A DNA stretch of 64,000 nt, taken from positions 19,654,116-19,718,115 of the forward strand of contig NC_092801.1 in assembly GCF_918797505.1 (NCBI RefSeq), read 5' to 3'. The translations under genes and the position numbers were made by a program. Position 1 is the stretch's first letter; each line of letters begins with the position of its first letter. Positions 35,400-47,196 of the stretch are shown here, piece after piece. Source of the DNA: Bemisia tabaci (taxonomy: Eukaryota > Arthropoda > Insecta > Hemiptera > Aleyrodidae). The notes below the pieces were generated by a model, which was not told the origin of the DNA, did not search any database, and saw only the letters and a program-made list of their open reading frames with translations.

Positions 35400-36620
35400 G
35401 TTTCCTGTAGGATCGATAGGAATTCCGATTGGATTGCATTTTGCAAAAAGGGACCGTGAGCATTCCGATGTCGCTAAGATTTTGTAGTAACTGTTTTTAC
35501 CTGCCGAATGCGACTTTACTGGGTTGAATGCAGCAAAAAGAAACCAGCGCGATTACAGTATTGTAAAAATGTTGACTCTTCATAACTATCCCAAAATAGC
35601 AAATAGTTTAGGCTGCCCGCCAAAAAACTGTGACCAAAAATCGTGATTCTCTGTAGGATCGATAGGAATTCCGATTGGATTGCATTTTGCAAAAGGGGAC
35701 CGAGAGTATTCCGATGTCGCTAAGATTTTGCAACTGTTCTTACCTAGAGAAACTGTTTTCACCTGCTGAATGCGACCCTTACTGGATCGCATGCAGCAAA
35801 AAGGAACCAGCGCGATTACAGTATTGTAAAAATGTTGACTCTTCATAATTATCCAAAAAATCTCCCAGAATAGCAAATAGTTTAGGCTGCCCACCAAAAA
35901 ACTGAGACCAAAAATTGTGATTTTCTGTAGGATCGATAGGAATTCTGATTGGATTGCATTTTGCAAAAAGGGACCGAGAGCATTCCGATGTCGCTAAGAT
36001 TGTGCAACTGTTTTTGCCTTAAGAATGTAAACTGGATCGCATTTCAGCAAAAGGAACCAGCGCGATTGCAGTGTTGTAAAAATGTTGACTCTTCATAGTT
36101 TTCTAAAAAATCTCCCAGAATAGCAAATAGTTTAGGCTGCTCACCAAAAAATTGTTGATTTCAAAGGAAAATAATTGTGAAAATTTTAATACGGTACATA
36201 TTTTACGTATTTGAAAACGAGAAAGCACTGTAAATGCGCTGGTTCTTTTTTGCTAAATGTGATCCTGGATTGCATTTTGCAAAAAGGAACCAAGAGCATT
36301 ACATTCCAATGTTGTTAAGATTGTGCAAATATTTTTACCTTGAGAGTGTAAACTGGACTGCATTTAGCAAAAAGGAACCAGCGCGATTAAAGTGATTTCA
36401 AAATCGTGCAACTTCTTCTCTTCCTTTAAAATTACTTAATATATGCACAGTATTAAAATTTACACAATTATTCCCCTTTCAAATTAACAATTTTTTGGTG
36501 GGAAGCGAAAACTATTTGCTATTCTGGGAGATTTTTTAGATAATTATGAAGAAGCAACATTTTCACAACATCGTAATACCGCTGGTTCCTTCTTGCTAAA
36601 GCGATCCGATAATCGACAAG
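35400..36620. repeat. tandem array, about 250-270 bp units, with an inverted end
   Basis: CTGTAGGATCGATAGGAATT starts units at about 35405, 35651 and 35924; each has GCATTTTGCAAAAAGGGACC and AGGAACCAGCGCGATTACAG. A diverged fourth lies at 36240-36420, and 36487-36600 is an inverted piece (ACTATTTGCTATTCTGGGAG). Open frames here are incidental. Confidence 0.8.
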
Positions 36621-37623
36621 TTTTTCCTTTACTCCCAATAAACTGTAATTGAAGACGAAAATAACCTCTGTAAATTTAATTTTTATATGATTTCAGTAAA
36701 TTCATGGCAAAGAATGTAAGTAATACAATCGTAGCAACTTTGGAATGCTCTTGGTTCTTTTTTGCAAAATTGAATCCAATTGATAATTCTCGGATTAAAA
36801 TTCTCGTTGAGTCAACAGGAAATCGTGTTTCCAACGGTATTACTGTTATTTTCAGGACACGTCCTTTACTTGAAAGATATTTCTAGTTGACTTAATGAGA
36901 ATTCTCGCTCGAGGATTATCAACTGGAAAATTTTTCTCAGTGGCGACGAAAAATTCAAAATCGATTTTCGAGAGAGCTCCACGGAGGAAAAATTCAGTTT
37001 ACGAACTACTAGTTACACGCTACCGTTACTAATTGAACTATTTCGGTTCAAGTGACTGAACCTTTCATTTAAAAAACCATATTTCGGTTCACCTTACCAA
37101 AATTTGATTTCTACGGCTGGGTATTTTGGTTACCTGGACCGAAGTCTTTGGTCCGAAGTGCCGTATTACTAGACAGCGGTGCTGACTCCAAAAAGGAAGT
37201 CTTGAAGACGTTGACCCAGCCATAGTCTAAGCGCGGAAAATTTCATCGATCAAAACTTCCGTTTTCCGTAAAATTGTCAAAAATCATCCAGAAATCATCC
37301 AGATGCTTAGAAATTGACGAGTTCTACCTTTCAGTATGTATACAGGGTCTTATTCATTCATTACAATACTAAACAAGATAGCAGTATGTGCTATGAATAA
37401 CGTGGACTCACTGCTTTATGCTTGAAACGACGTCAACTTTTGATTCATTTACTGTTTCTTTAAAACTATTATTTCTTTCTGATATGAAGAATTTTGCCGT
37501 TCTTTTGAATCATTCAATTTATTCTCATTCGATCAATCGAATTCTGAAGGAAAATCGAATTTGAGATTTTGGTTGTCACCGCTTTTTTTCGGTAACGCGG
37601 CAGCACTGTCAGCAAGTTCAAAT

Positions 37624-37745
37624 GGACGTATTTCTATCAAACGGAACTATGTGCATTATGACGTGAGCCCTGTTATGCACATATGCTTATGGGTCTCAGG
37701 GCTCATGTCTCAATGCACATAGGTCTGTTTGGTAGAAATACGTCC
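37624..37745. mobile_element. GGACGTATTT MITE
   Basis: 122 bp with inverted ends GGACGTATTTCTATCAAACG and TGGTAGAAATACGTCC; AAAT duplicated at both flanks. Centre contains GAGCCCTG and its inverse. Confidence 0.88.
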
Positions 37746-37946
37746 AAATGTATGTCAATGAGTCGTATAGGTCCCGAGTTTCAAACCCATAAGAGCAGCG
37801 CGACGAATCGATGGCTAGAACTTGGAAAACACTTATCTCAAAATGTGACAGTGCGCAATGCCCTCTCGTGATATATTTTTCAAAGGAAAAACAACTTGTT
37901 ATTATTACATGAAATTTTCCTCGTACTTCCTTCGTTCGTTACAATT

Positions 37947-38068
37947 GGACGTATTTCTGCCAAACGGAACTATGTGCATTAAGACATGAGCCCTGAGACC
38001 CATAAGAATATATGCGTAACAGGGCTCACGTCATAATGCACATAGTTCCGTTTGGCAGATATACGTCC
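37947..38068. mobile_element. GGACGTATTT MITE
   Basis: GGACGTATTTCTGCCAAACG to GGCAGATATACGTCC. 122 bp, 200 bp from its sister at 37624. Interior order is inverted relative to it. Confidence 0.85.
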
Positions 38069-38814
38069 ATTTGGTCACTAGACGAGGTCATAACTAGAAA
38101 AATGCCCGTCACATGTTTTCTTTTCAAAATCTTACGAAGGAAACGATCCTAACATCGGAAATTGGTTTCTTTATGGAAAATAGTGCAGAGAAAGTATACA
38201 ACGAGTGCTTCAATCTTTACTTTGCCGACAGGTTAATCGTCTTTCATCAAGACGTTTGTGCTGAAATCTGACATGTGCGAATGAATTCAGTCGAAAGGAA
38301 TTATGGAGTACACAAATCCAATGCGCATGTTTCCGTTTGGTTTAAATCATTGGTGCATAGGTTCTTTGTAGAATTACGTCAAATAATTCATACGATCAGG
38401 TCATACTCACAACTGGGATGACCAGCAGTCATTTGAAATCATGCTGGAGAGTCTTAGCTCTTCACGACGTAATAGTACACTGAGAAAAAACTACGGTTAA
38501 AGTGACCATTTGTGATGTGCCACATGAGCTCTCGACTAATTTTTAGTTAAAATCATCGATAGTACTATTTTTACCACTATGTTCTTAGTATTATCACTAC
38601 CTACGTTGACAAAAGTATCAATAAATGGTAAAAATACCACACGTTAAGAAAAAGTGACCGAATGTTGTGTTAATATGGCGAGTAAAACACGAAGTAATAT
38701 AATTTGTTGGTTAATTTTTCGTGTGTTAGTTTTCTCTGTGTCAAATTGACCAAATTTTTGTGTTGAAGCGACCAAATTTTCGGGTTGAAAATCTACGACC
38801 TTGTTTAAATCAGT

Positions 38815-38895
38815 CGTCAGTCGTCAGGATCGAACCTGGGTCGCATCAATGATAATCTAATGCGTTGGCCACTCGCAAGTCACAACTTCAGATTG
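38815..38895 (-). repeat. tRNA-like sequence, possible SINE head
   Basis: The minus strand has GGTTCGATCC, an exact match to the RNA polymerase III B-box, preceded at tRNA-like distance by GAGTGGCC and a CGCAT...ATGCG stem in the anticodon-arm position. The loop is too long for a working tRNA. A tRNA-derived SINE or tRNA relic is the best reading. Confidence 0.4.
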
Positions 38896-39126
38896 ACGGG
38901 GAGAAAACAAGAGTAGGTACATAAGTTCCCCTGGACACTTTCTTCATGCCTCGATGTTTCAGAGTAGTCTACGGTTTGGGTCGATTTAACTCAAAATTGT
39001 GTTGAGGAACCAAGTCCTTTTCGTTGATCTGACGCAAAGAAAAGGTAACACAAAGTAACATGAAATAACACCGAACACTGAACTTTTTAACTGGGCCGTA
39101 TCGTTAATTATGGCTACTATTCTTCG

Positions 39127-39377
39127 GACCGCGTTTAACAGAAAGGAATCAAGCCTCATCACCTCTTGCCAAATGTAACTGGGCAATTTAATTTTTTACG
39201 AGAGAAATTTTGTGCGGATTCCTTTGAAAATTGTAAGAAATTTGCCTCGCACTATAGAGCAAATTCATCGAAATTTGCACAAAAATCCGCTCAACCGTTT
39301 TCATGTAAAAATTTTAATCGCCCCTATTTGGCAACAGCTGATGTGGCTTGGTTCCTTTCTGTTTAACACGATCCATT
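39127..39377. mobile_element. MITE with AGAAAGGAACCAAGCC ends
   Basis: GGACCGCGTTTAACAGAAAG to CTTTCTGTTTAACACGATCC, about 250 bp, with the inner ATTTAATTTTTTACGAGAGA. Confidence 0.8.
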
Positions 39378-40012
39378 TAAGAGCTCATATGAAACACCAC
39401 TATAACGGCAATTTCAACCCTAGTTTTTTCTCGGTGTGCAAGGACTGTTCTTCAATTCGCCAATGCGTAATGTGAGCCCAAAAAATCTTCCCCTTTCTTC
39501 GAATCACGAACCCAAGTGTCATCTGTCCTAATTCAGGGTGTAATTTCGCTGCGTTCGAGTGTCGTAAAACACGAGTGTACCTTCCGTGTGCGGTGTAATT
39601 TCATCAAATTACTCGCTTAATTCGATTACACACTCCTCACTTTCGGTCGACCGATTCCCGCAACATCGAACAACTTCACGCTGTTGCATCTGATGGTTGA
39701 TTGCTGCGCAGCAAAGGACCAACTTGCCATTAGCAGACTTTGACGTGTTGTGAATTCTGTCGTAGACAATTTTTAATCATCTCTTCCTGCTACTTCCAGT
39801 GACTGCTTGATCCTCTTATTAAATAAGTCGGATTTATTTTTCAGTGCTATTTAGTGCAGAATCGATTTTTGACTACTTTACGAAAAGTTTCAATGCCTTG
39901 CGTGAGTGTTCAGTATCAGATTCGAGGTTTCCTGTCTGTGGAATACGCATGGTCGCGCTGAGGTAAGATCGCATTATCATACCCTTCTATTATTATCAAA
40001 TGGTTTATTTCT

Positions 40013-40176
40013 CAGTGGCGTAGTGCACTTTGCGATACATCGATTGTTCTGTCATTTAAATCTATTGAAAAGGATCGATAAACAGCGTGTTCGCAACGAA
40101 CACCTTAATAATCGATTCTTTTCCATAGCTTCAAATGGGGAAATATCGACAATCGATCATTTACGCCTTGCCACTG
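40013..40176. mobile_element. CAGTGGCG MITE abutting a CACTGG MITE
   Basis: Left end CAGTGGCGTAGTGCAC, right end GCCTTGCCACTG. No clean duplication. The right end runs straight into a CACTGG-family element at 40172, which may have used or recombined with this end. Confidence 0.75.
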
Positions 40177-40385
40177 GTATTTAGAGTCCAGACGCTGAAT
40201 AATATTGACAAGAAAAAACACTCTTGATTCAACCATATTTTTCCATGAATCGAAGAGCCGAGCCTCTTGATTTAAGAGGGTTTCCTTTTGATTCAAGCGG
40301 AAAGTCCGATGGAATTAAGAGTATTTTTACTTGTCAATGTTTTTAAGAGTCTGGACTCTAGATCCAAGAGTCTTTACTTTCCAGT
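40172..40385. mobile_element. CACTGG foldback MITE
   Basis: CACTGGTATTTAGAGTCCAG to ACTTTCCAGTG with the family's GAAAAAACACTCTTGATTCA arm. A partner at 40558-40757 follows. Confidence 0.8.
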
Positions 40386-40557
40386 GACCTGGAACTTTCG
40401 GCCGCTGAGCTCGGACGTGAGAGCCGCGTAGCTTCGATTGCTCCGGGTTCAGAGGCCGAAGCTACGGCTCCAGCAGCCGGAATTTTCGGCCTTTGAGCCC
40501 GGAATGGACGGTATGTCTATATAGCCCATAATTGCGGCTCCCACGGCTGGAGTTTTT

Positions 40558-40757
40558 TTTCAGTGTATTGACAAGAAAAAACACTCTTGATTCAACCATA
40601 TTTTTCCTTGAGTCGAAGAGCCGAGCCTCTTGATTTAAGCGGGTTTCCCTTTGATTCAAGCAAAAAGTCCGATTGAATCGAGAGTATTTTTTCTTATCAA
40701 TGTTTTTAAGAGTCTGGACTCTAGATCCAAGCGACTTGGTTTTCCAGTGACCCGGAC
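40558..40757. mobile_element. CACTGG foldback MITE, partial
   Basis: Begins TTTTTCAGTGTATTGACAAG and ends TTTTCCAGTGAC. Same arms as 40172-40385. Between them lies a short GC-richer spacer (40386-40557), parts of which recur around 40755-40800. Confidence 0.7.
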
Positions 40758-40910
40758 TTCGCCGCGAGCCGGACCGACGTATGACTATATAGCCCGTAAC
40801 TTTTTTTCAGTATAGTTTTCTGTCGCAAAATGTTGTCCATGTGTGATCATGCTCTCAAATTGAGGAGCGTAAGTTTCGCATTTTCTGGACCAGAGCGAGA
40901 TGCGTCATTA

Positions 40911-40986
40911 GGACGTATTTATGCTAAAAGGAGCTATGTGCAGAGGGTTTGCGTGCAACATAGTTCCTTTTAGCATAAATAAGTCC
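40911..40986. mobile_element. GGACGTATTT MITE, short form
   Basis: 76 bp, GGACGTATTTATGCTAAAAG to TAGCATAAATAAGTCC; ATTA duplicated at both flanks. Confidence 0.85.
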
Positions 40987-41378
40987 ATTAATTTTAACTG
41001 CCAAGAGCGCACTTCAATTATGAATCATTAGGTGCCAACACGGTTAATGAACAGGGCGGATACAGTGATTATTGAAGGTTCTCGTACAAGCTCACGATTA
41101 GTCGATTTATCATCATTTGCTCTAAGCTAGGATGCTCGCAGCAAAAAGTTCAGCAGCATCGATCTGCGCCTTTCTCTCGGGTGAGTTTTCTTTCATCTGC
41201 AAAGGAGCTCTTAATGAAAGCGATTTACCCCTCTTACGCGATTTACACTCACAGCTGCCTTTCTTCTCCGCAATTAGGTCGTTAAAACTGAAATAAATTC
41301 CAGGCTGAAGTCAAGAAAACCGATTATTTTCAAAATCACGTAAGCCCCAATCTCTATTTTGGCGGTTGACAAGCTCTG

Positions 41379-41630
41379 CCGTGCTATGGAAAAACGCCGT
41401 AGGGGCCTTTAGGCGTTGCCAAATTTCCTCTGGCAAATCACTGATTTTTAGGAACAACATTTTTGAATATTTTTCTGCCAGTTTCTCAGATAATTTTGTA
41501 TAGAACTTGATCTAAAGTGTCTGAAAGTTTCGAGAAAAAATATTCATCAGTTTCCTCTAAAATGAACATTTTTAGCCTAGGAAATTTGACAACTCTTGAA
41601 TATTCATACGGCGTTCTTCCTTGACACGGC
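41379..41630. mobile_element. GCCGTGCTAAGG MITE
   Basis: GCCGTGCTATGGAAAAACGCC to GCGTTCTTCCTTGACACGGC (each quoted to 20 bases or nearly so); about 250 bp; family interior. Confidence 0.82.
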
Positions 41631-43418
41631 AGAGTTGGTATTCAAGCAACTTCGATGCATCGAGTTCGCCTTCAAAAAACGTGATGGCAATATGAGTGGC
41701 TTAGGAGCACGAACAGTTACACGCATGCAGTGGTTTTGTCACTTTCGCTCCGTCCAGGCAAGGAACTTATGTAGACCAGGCGACACCGGGGAAACTTTTT
41801 CTCTTCAGAACCAATGTCTGATTGGCTGATGCCAATAAGGGTGCGGAAAAATTGACCGGGGTGTGGCATCAGCTGACTTTCTACGTCTTTTACGCAGTGT
41901 TATCGAGTCATAGACACGAATTTGCTAAAAAAAAATCCTCTATCCCACGCGCACTATCACTCGCATCCATTCATGAAACGGGAAAAATCACCCTTTTCAA
42001 CCCTTACAAGAATATAATTTCTCAGTTCCCGTGTATGTATGAACATCAAACTCCGGTAGAGCGCAAAATTCAATCCATAACGATCAGCGCTTCCGAAGAT
42101 CATCAGTGAGCCCGTCATTAGTCAACTTAACTTGCGTTTATGAGGATGTTTGAATAATACCCACGCATTCAACGTGCCTTACGTAAACATTTTAAGTGTT
42201 GGTAATTTTGCCATCACTTGAATTACTTCGTGCGTCGCCGCTCATTCGGTTGTAGGTAAAAATTCGTCCAGAAAATACGCGTATTTTCATTTTCACTTCG
42301 TCTGCATGACGGTCCATTAAAGAATGAAATGTTGACTTCAATTTATTAAGAGCAATTCAATTCTTGAGTGTAAGTTCCTTCAGGAGGCGAAAAGTTTCCG
42401 TCGAGTGCAATATTCACGGTTGGCTGTCGGAAGAATGCTCTTTTGCAAAGATGCTGCAAAGTTTTAAGCTCAAAGAGGGATTTCCCCAGTTCGGTCAAAC
42501 TTTCCGCAACGCTAGACTCTCCCACACAGTGCTGTCTAATCATCACAACACTGCCATCTTAAGGAGGATTGCCCCTCTGGCTATAGGTTACATAGTCTGA
42601 CGGAAAGATTGAAATGAAGTTGCAATTCACTACGGAAAAATTGCATTCCCCCCACCACCATGAAGTTGTAATATTCTTACATTAAGGTCAGGAACGCCGA
42701 TTTATTGATGATCAGTCAAATGAGTTCTATGTATCAGACAGCTATACAATTTACAATGCAAAGAAAAATTGCGGTTCATTTCACTTTTATTACAATGGAT
42801 TCAAGCAGAGCCGCTCCTTCAATTGGTTAATAGGCAACATACACAACACTTTGATGCAGCAGCACTAATAATTGAACGGATCTAAACGGAGTCAGCTTGA
42901 CAACTACATCAGACTTGGCCTATTTTCATGTGTTACTTTTTTAGACCAAGGAGAAATCAACATTCGGCTTGAATTTTTATAAACATATTATTTGTAAGCT
43001 GGAGAAATATACAAACAAGGCAAAGGTGTTGTGTTTTTTGGCTCTCGCGTTATAAAAAAAGAAACTGTCTCTTAAATTAGGTAACGTAAAATGAAGTTAA
43101 TTATCAAATTCTTCCACGTAATCGCAATTCATTACAACCTGCGGGTTACTTGGACGTATGATATCCAAATGTTACCTTTCCTCACATAAATTTAGGATTT
43201 TTTACCTGTAAAATTGTTTCTCTAAAATTTTCAGAATATTTTTGTCCGCAATATAACCGAAATTTCAAGGAAAATATTCATAACTCTTTGTAAAAATTAA
43301 ATCCTTCATTTGAGGGATTTGGCAACATTCGAAAACTTACAAAACGTTTTCCCCATCTATTGATTTCATCATACGTTCTAGAATACAAAGACTATTCTTC
43401 CACAGTCACATCACAATT

Positions 43419-43784
43419 GGACGTATTTCTGCTAAATGGACCTAGAGACAAGGGGAAAGATGGGATGCGCTCGTGGTGAGCTGCATAAGAAACAATGTAA
43501 AAGTGGGCGTGATTCCCTGAAGGAAATGGAAAAGCGGGATTTTATATTCGACCAAACGGAACTAAGCGCCAACTGTAAGCGGCATTCGTGAGCCGTGGGC
43601 ATGTGACAAGAGCGTTGTGGACAGGGCTCATGAGTTAAAGACTTATTGATCAGATCCGCGGATTTTCCGTCTGCATTGTCGCCGCTGACGTCACTGGCGC
43701 TTTATGATTCTCAATCATTCTTACGGCCATCGAATAACGAGCACGCCCCTCCCTGTCTCTGGTTCTATTTAGCAGAAATAAGTC
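43419..43784. mobile_element. GGACGTATTT element, long form
   Basis: GGACGTATTTCTGCTAAATG on the left, CTATTTAGCAGAAATAAGTCC (tip) on the right, 366 bp apart. The interior contains CGCTGACGTCACTGGCGC, also seen near 15075, so the interior is partly a different repeat. Confidence 0.6.
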
Positions 43785-44589
43785 CAAAAGAGAATTTGCA
43801 GGTGTCTGAAATTTGATGAATTTCGTGTTTAAGTGGAAACTACTGAGTGAACTGAACACGAGGATACCATTGGTTCATGAATTGGACAATTATTGGAGAA
43901 GATATGACAAAACGATCTGATCTGCTATGATACATGTGTTTAAATGGGAAATGCCGCCAGATGACGTCACTGGGCGGTGCATTTTCTCACTTTTAAATCT
44001 ATTTTTATACTATCTTCCATAATACAAACAAATTATAAAAAATACTGTGAAATCAGCTCTTTAAGCACGTTCAGATGAAGCAATAAAAAAATTGCATGCA
44101 AATTCTCTTAGGTAACTTGACTGTTTTAATTCATGTAATGAGATGTAGGACAATGGTTTGGTGATCAAAGATTGAAGTTATGACTTGGTCAAAACAGAAA
44201 CAAAATTAAATGCCAAGGGGTCCAACGGCCATACTTTCCGAAACGAGAAGTCATACCACAGGAAATTTTCTCCCAAATGAGCTCTATAATGTTGCGCGTT
44301 TGAAAACTAACAATTAACAATGTGTTCCACAACTTCCTACAAACAGTGCATCAATCGGTGGAGCGGTGCTCTTGTGAAAATTTCAGTCTCAGTACTGTTG
44401 TTTTAGGACACCCTGTTTAGCCTGCCAAGCTCAAGGCCCGAAATGGCCGGTCTGTAATGCGGTTAGCTCCCTCAATGGCCAAAACTAAATTAAACCGCTC
44501 ACAACTTACTCCTTACGGCACTGCAGAGAGTTTCCCGTCGAAATCTTCAAGCCCGACCCTTCGACCGACTTGTGAGAATAGCTCCGACT

Positions 44590-44800
44590 GAATCGGACCG
44601 CGTTCAGCAGAAAGGAACCAAGCCACGTCAGCTATTGCCTTTACCTGGGCAATTTAATTTTTCACAAGAGAAAATTTGTGTAGACTCCTTTGAAAATTTT
44701 GAGGAATTTGCTTCGTACTGTGCAGGAAATCCACGGAAATTTGCACAAAAATGCTCACAACCGGTTTCATGTAAAAAATTAAATTGACCAATTAAAAATG
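44590..44800. mobile_element. MITE with AGAAAGGAACCAAGCC ends, right part lost
   Basis: CGGACCGCGTTCAGCAGAAAG (tip) and the family interior through CATGTAAAAAATTAAATTGA; no right tip. Confidence 0.7.
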
Positions 44801-44987
44801 TATTTAATTTTATATTTTAAAACATTTTCCATAATTAAATGTTATACCTATATTTTCTGAGCAAAGCCGAATCTGAGACCTCGCGCATACGGCATTGCCA
44901 GTCGCTGCACACAAGTCTCAGAAGTAAGGAACAAACCAGCCTCAGTAAGTGACTTCATCGGCGCTCAGTTCATTGCAACTCTATTCT

Positions 44988-45229
44988 GCTGTGCTAAGGC
45001 AAAACGCAATATAAACATTCAGGAGATGCCAAATTTCTCTGAATAGCACATGTATTTCTAACGAAATTTCTACATATTTTTCCTTGACAGTTTCAGGTAC
45101 CTCAGATTAAATTGCGAACAACATTGTTTGAGAAATTTAGAGACAAATATTGATATGTAACATCCCCGATAAATTCCTAATTTATCGAAGGAAATTTGGC
45201 AACACCTGCAGGCAGTAATGTACTCTATG
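44988..45229. mobile_element. GCCGTGCTAAGG MITE, right end replaced
   Basis: Left end GCTGTGCTAAGGCAAAACGC; the interior is family-like to GGCAACACCTGCAGG. The right tip is interrupted by the foldback element starting at 45230. Confidence 0.7.
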
Positions 45230-45590
45230 CACGGAGAAAAAAACCTCGTGCGTGGAACCCGAAGTTTAGGTCATATGGATCTCTGAAGTTTTCGGATTGA
45301 GCATCCGAACACTTTAGGTCTAGCTTTCGAGGTTCAGATCACACATCTGAAACTCCAGTTCTTACATCTGAAGTACTTCAGATGTGAGAACCGAAGTTTT
45401 TCGGACGTGAGAACCGAGGTTGTTCGGATGTGAAAACCGAAGTACTTTAGATGTAAGAAATGCAGTTTCAGATGTGTGATCCAAACCTCATCAGCTGGAC
45501 CTAAAGTGTTCAGATGCTCAATCCGAAAACTTCAGAGATCCATATGACCTAAACTTCGGGTCCCACGCACGAAGTTTTTTTCTCCGTGTG
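45230..45590. mobile_element. foldback element with CACGGAGAAAAAAA ends
   Basis: CACGGAGAAAAAAACCTCGT to CGAAGTTTTTTTCTCCGTG. Arms pair over about 160 bp, with repeated TCTGAAGT and TTCGGATGTG blocks in the centre. Confidence 0.85.
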
Positions 45591-45605
45591 GTCTCGGCTT
45601 CTAAT

Positions 45606-46076
45606 CTATTTTTTAGTACGAGGGACATTAGTCTTAATTTCATTTGGAGGTAGCGTATATTTAGTTCCCATTACTTGAACCCATTGCACTGCATTTAGTG
45701 GGATGGCATCGTTTTGCTTTTTTGGACGCTTGACCCAATCTTCGAGATGGCGCAGACATGTGGTCAGTGCATGCGTTTCGTAAAATGAGTGGTCGACCAT
45801 TTTCCCCACGGGTCGAGCGCGGACGGTGCAGTTCCAAGTGGCGTTAATTCTCCGGCAATCCGGGTCCTTGGCGTCCGGGCAGTTCCAGCGTGCGTCCTGT
45901 GGTAGTTCCTCGAACTTGTCGAACAGTTGGCGGCATTTTGTCTTGTGGGTATCGGAGGGTGCGGTAATCTCGCCTCCTGGGTAGCACGGGTCCCGTCCGG
46001 CCAGAAGCTCACGCAAGTCGAATAGCGACCGGTTGTAAAATTCGTCATCATCCTCGTCCGTTCCTCCAGTCACCAA
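45606..46076 (-). CDS. six-cysteine secreted-type protein, terminal exon A
   Basis: An acceptor (TTTTTTGGGATAG read on the minus strand, ending at 46077) opens an exon of 156 codons to a stop at 45606. It has six cysteines, with CPDAKDPDC and WNCTVR giving C-x7-C-x8-C, then ETHALTTC. The same spacing occurs in the exon at 48289-48894, so the two are paralogues. An acidic stretch DEDDDE lies near the start. There is no start methionine or signal peptide in this exon, and I found none between 46080 and 48288. It may share the signal exon at 50825-50875 or have lost its own. Function is unknown to me. Confidence 0.65.
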   Translation of the reverse strand: MVTGGTDEDDDEFYNRSLFDLRELLAGRDPCYPGGEITAPSDTHKTKCRQLFDKFEELPQDARWNCPDAKDPDCRRINATWNCTVRARPVGKMVDHSFYETHALTTCLRHLEDWVKRPKKQNDAIPLNAVQWVQVMGTKYTLPPNEIKTNVPRTKK

Positions 46077-46316
46077 CTATCCCAAAAAAGAGCCGCGTTA
46101 ATGATGAGCCTGTGGCATAATCAGAGACATGAGACCCTCTAGTAGTTTATTGGCTAAGGTGGAAGCTTTTACTGTCGGGACTTCAGCATTCTGCTGTTGA
46201 CTTACACCTAAGTGTTTGAAGTTTAACAACGTGTTGGCAGTTTCTTTTTGCAAACAAGCCGAAGTTTGGGGAGCTTGTTTGGCTCATGACATCACCCGAA
46301 GCTCATCATCCACCAT

Positions 46317-47196
46317 CAGGGCCGGATTTTCCTACTTGCCGCCCATGGGCCGCCTGTATTTTGCCGCCCCTTCTCATTCGTTTTGAAACATCAATAAAAA
46401 CCATCAAGTGAACGTGCCAGCGGGGGAGGGGTGCATAAGACGCGTTTACTCGCGTTGAACACATTTTTTCGGAAAGCCCTGTCAACACTACTAGCAAAAG
46501 GTCACGGAACTTTGCGCAAAAGTCAAGTTTCGTAAACCTATCTCTAATGGACAAGGCCTTCCATTCATAAGAAATGAACGAAAAATTATGAAAGAACAAA
46601 CACAAAATTTGGTTTAATGATTTTAACTTCCGCCGCCGCGCCGCGCCGACCACACCGTGTTTGGCGCAATGCGTGAAGTATTCACGCAGTCTTGTAGGCG
46701 CCATGCGTTTCACGCTGACCGCACTGCGTTTGGCGCAATGCGTGAAGTATTCATGCATTCTTGTAGGCGCTATCCGTTTCACGCTGACCACAATGACCGC
46801 ACTGTATTTGATGCAATGCGTGAAGTATTCGTGCAGTCTTGTAGGCGCTAATATGTGTTACATGCCGATCGCCGCGCCGAGGGCTTCTCCTTTTCATCTC
46901 GAATCCTCGTCATCATTTCTCCTTAAGTCGCGCCGTTCCAGGCCAAATTGTGTGTTTGGTTTCTCTCTTAACTCGACTAATTGAATGTGCTGTCTCTTGT
47001 ATCACTGAAAGACGACAAAATTAGAAATTACTATACTCTCAGGAAATGAGAGTTTTCGTCCCCTTTTCTCATTCATAATTTTTTTCCTAAATCCGATTTT
47101 TTATTGTACCTACATTTAAAAAAAATTGCAAAATTTGCCGCCCCTAGTTGCTGCCATGGGCCGGGCCCATGTGGTCACCCCCTTAATCAAGCCCTG
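46317..47196. mobile_element. non-autonomous hAT element, copy 2 (inverted)
   Basis: CAGGGCCGGAT start and inverse end CAAGCCCTG; perfect 8-bp duplication TCCACCAT (46309-46316, 47197-47204). Opposite orientation to copy 1. It lies between the two terminal exons of the six-cysteine gene. Confidence 0.93.

Larger units (their letters stand above)
41640..44985. other. intergenic, mostly unassigned
   Basis: Apart from the GGACGTATTT element at 43419 and the MITE at 44590, I see no gene. The stretch 42346-42600 is open on both strands but lacks any recognisable motif. Confidence 0.5.

Noticed and set aside
42346..42600. Region open on both strands
   Set aside because: Neither frame shows a motif, signal peptide or splice signals.
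46200..46290. Minus-strand ATG followed by GTAAGT, tested as a signal exon for the distal six-cysteine exon
   Set aside because: The encoded peptide is polar (MSQTSSPNFG onward), not a signal peptide.
46306..46984. Frames with repeated CVKYS or MREVF words
   Set aside because: They are translations of tandem GCAATGCGTGAAGTATTC units inside a hAT element; the same appear inverted at 61273-61650.
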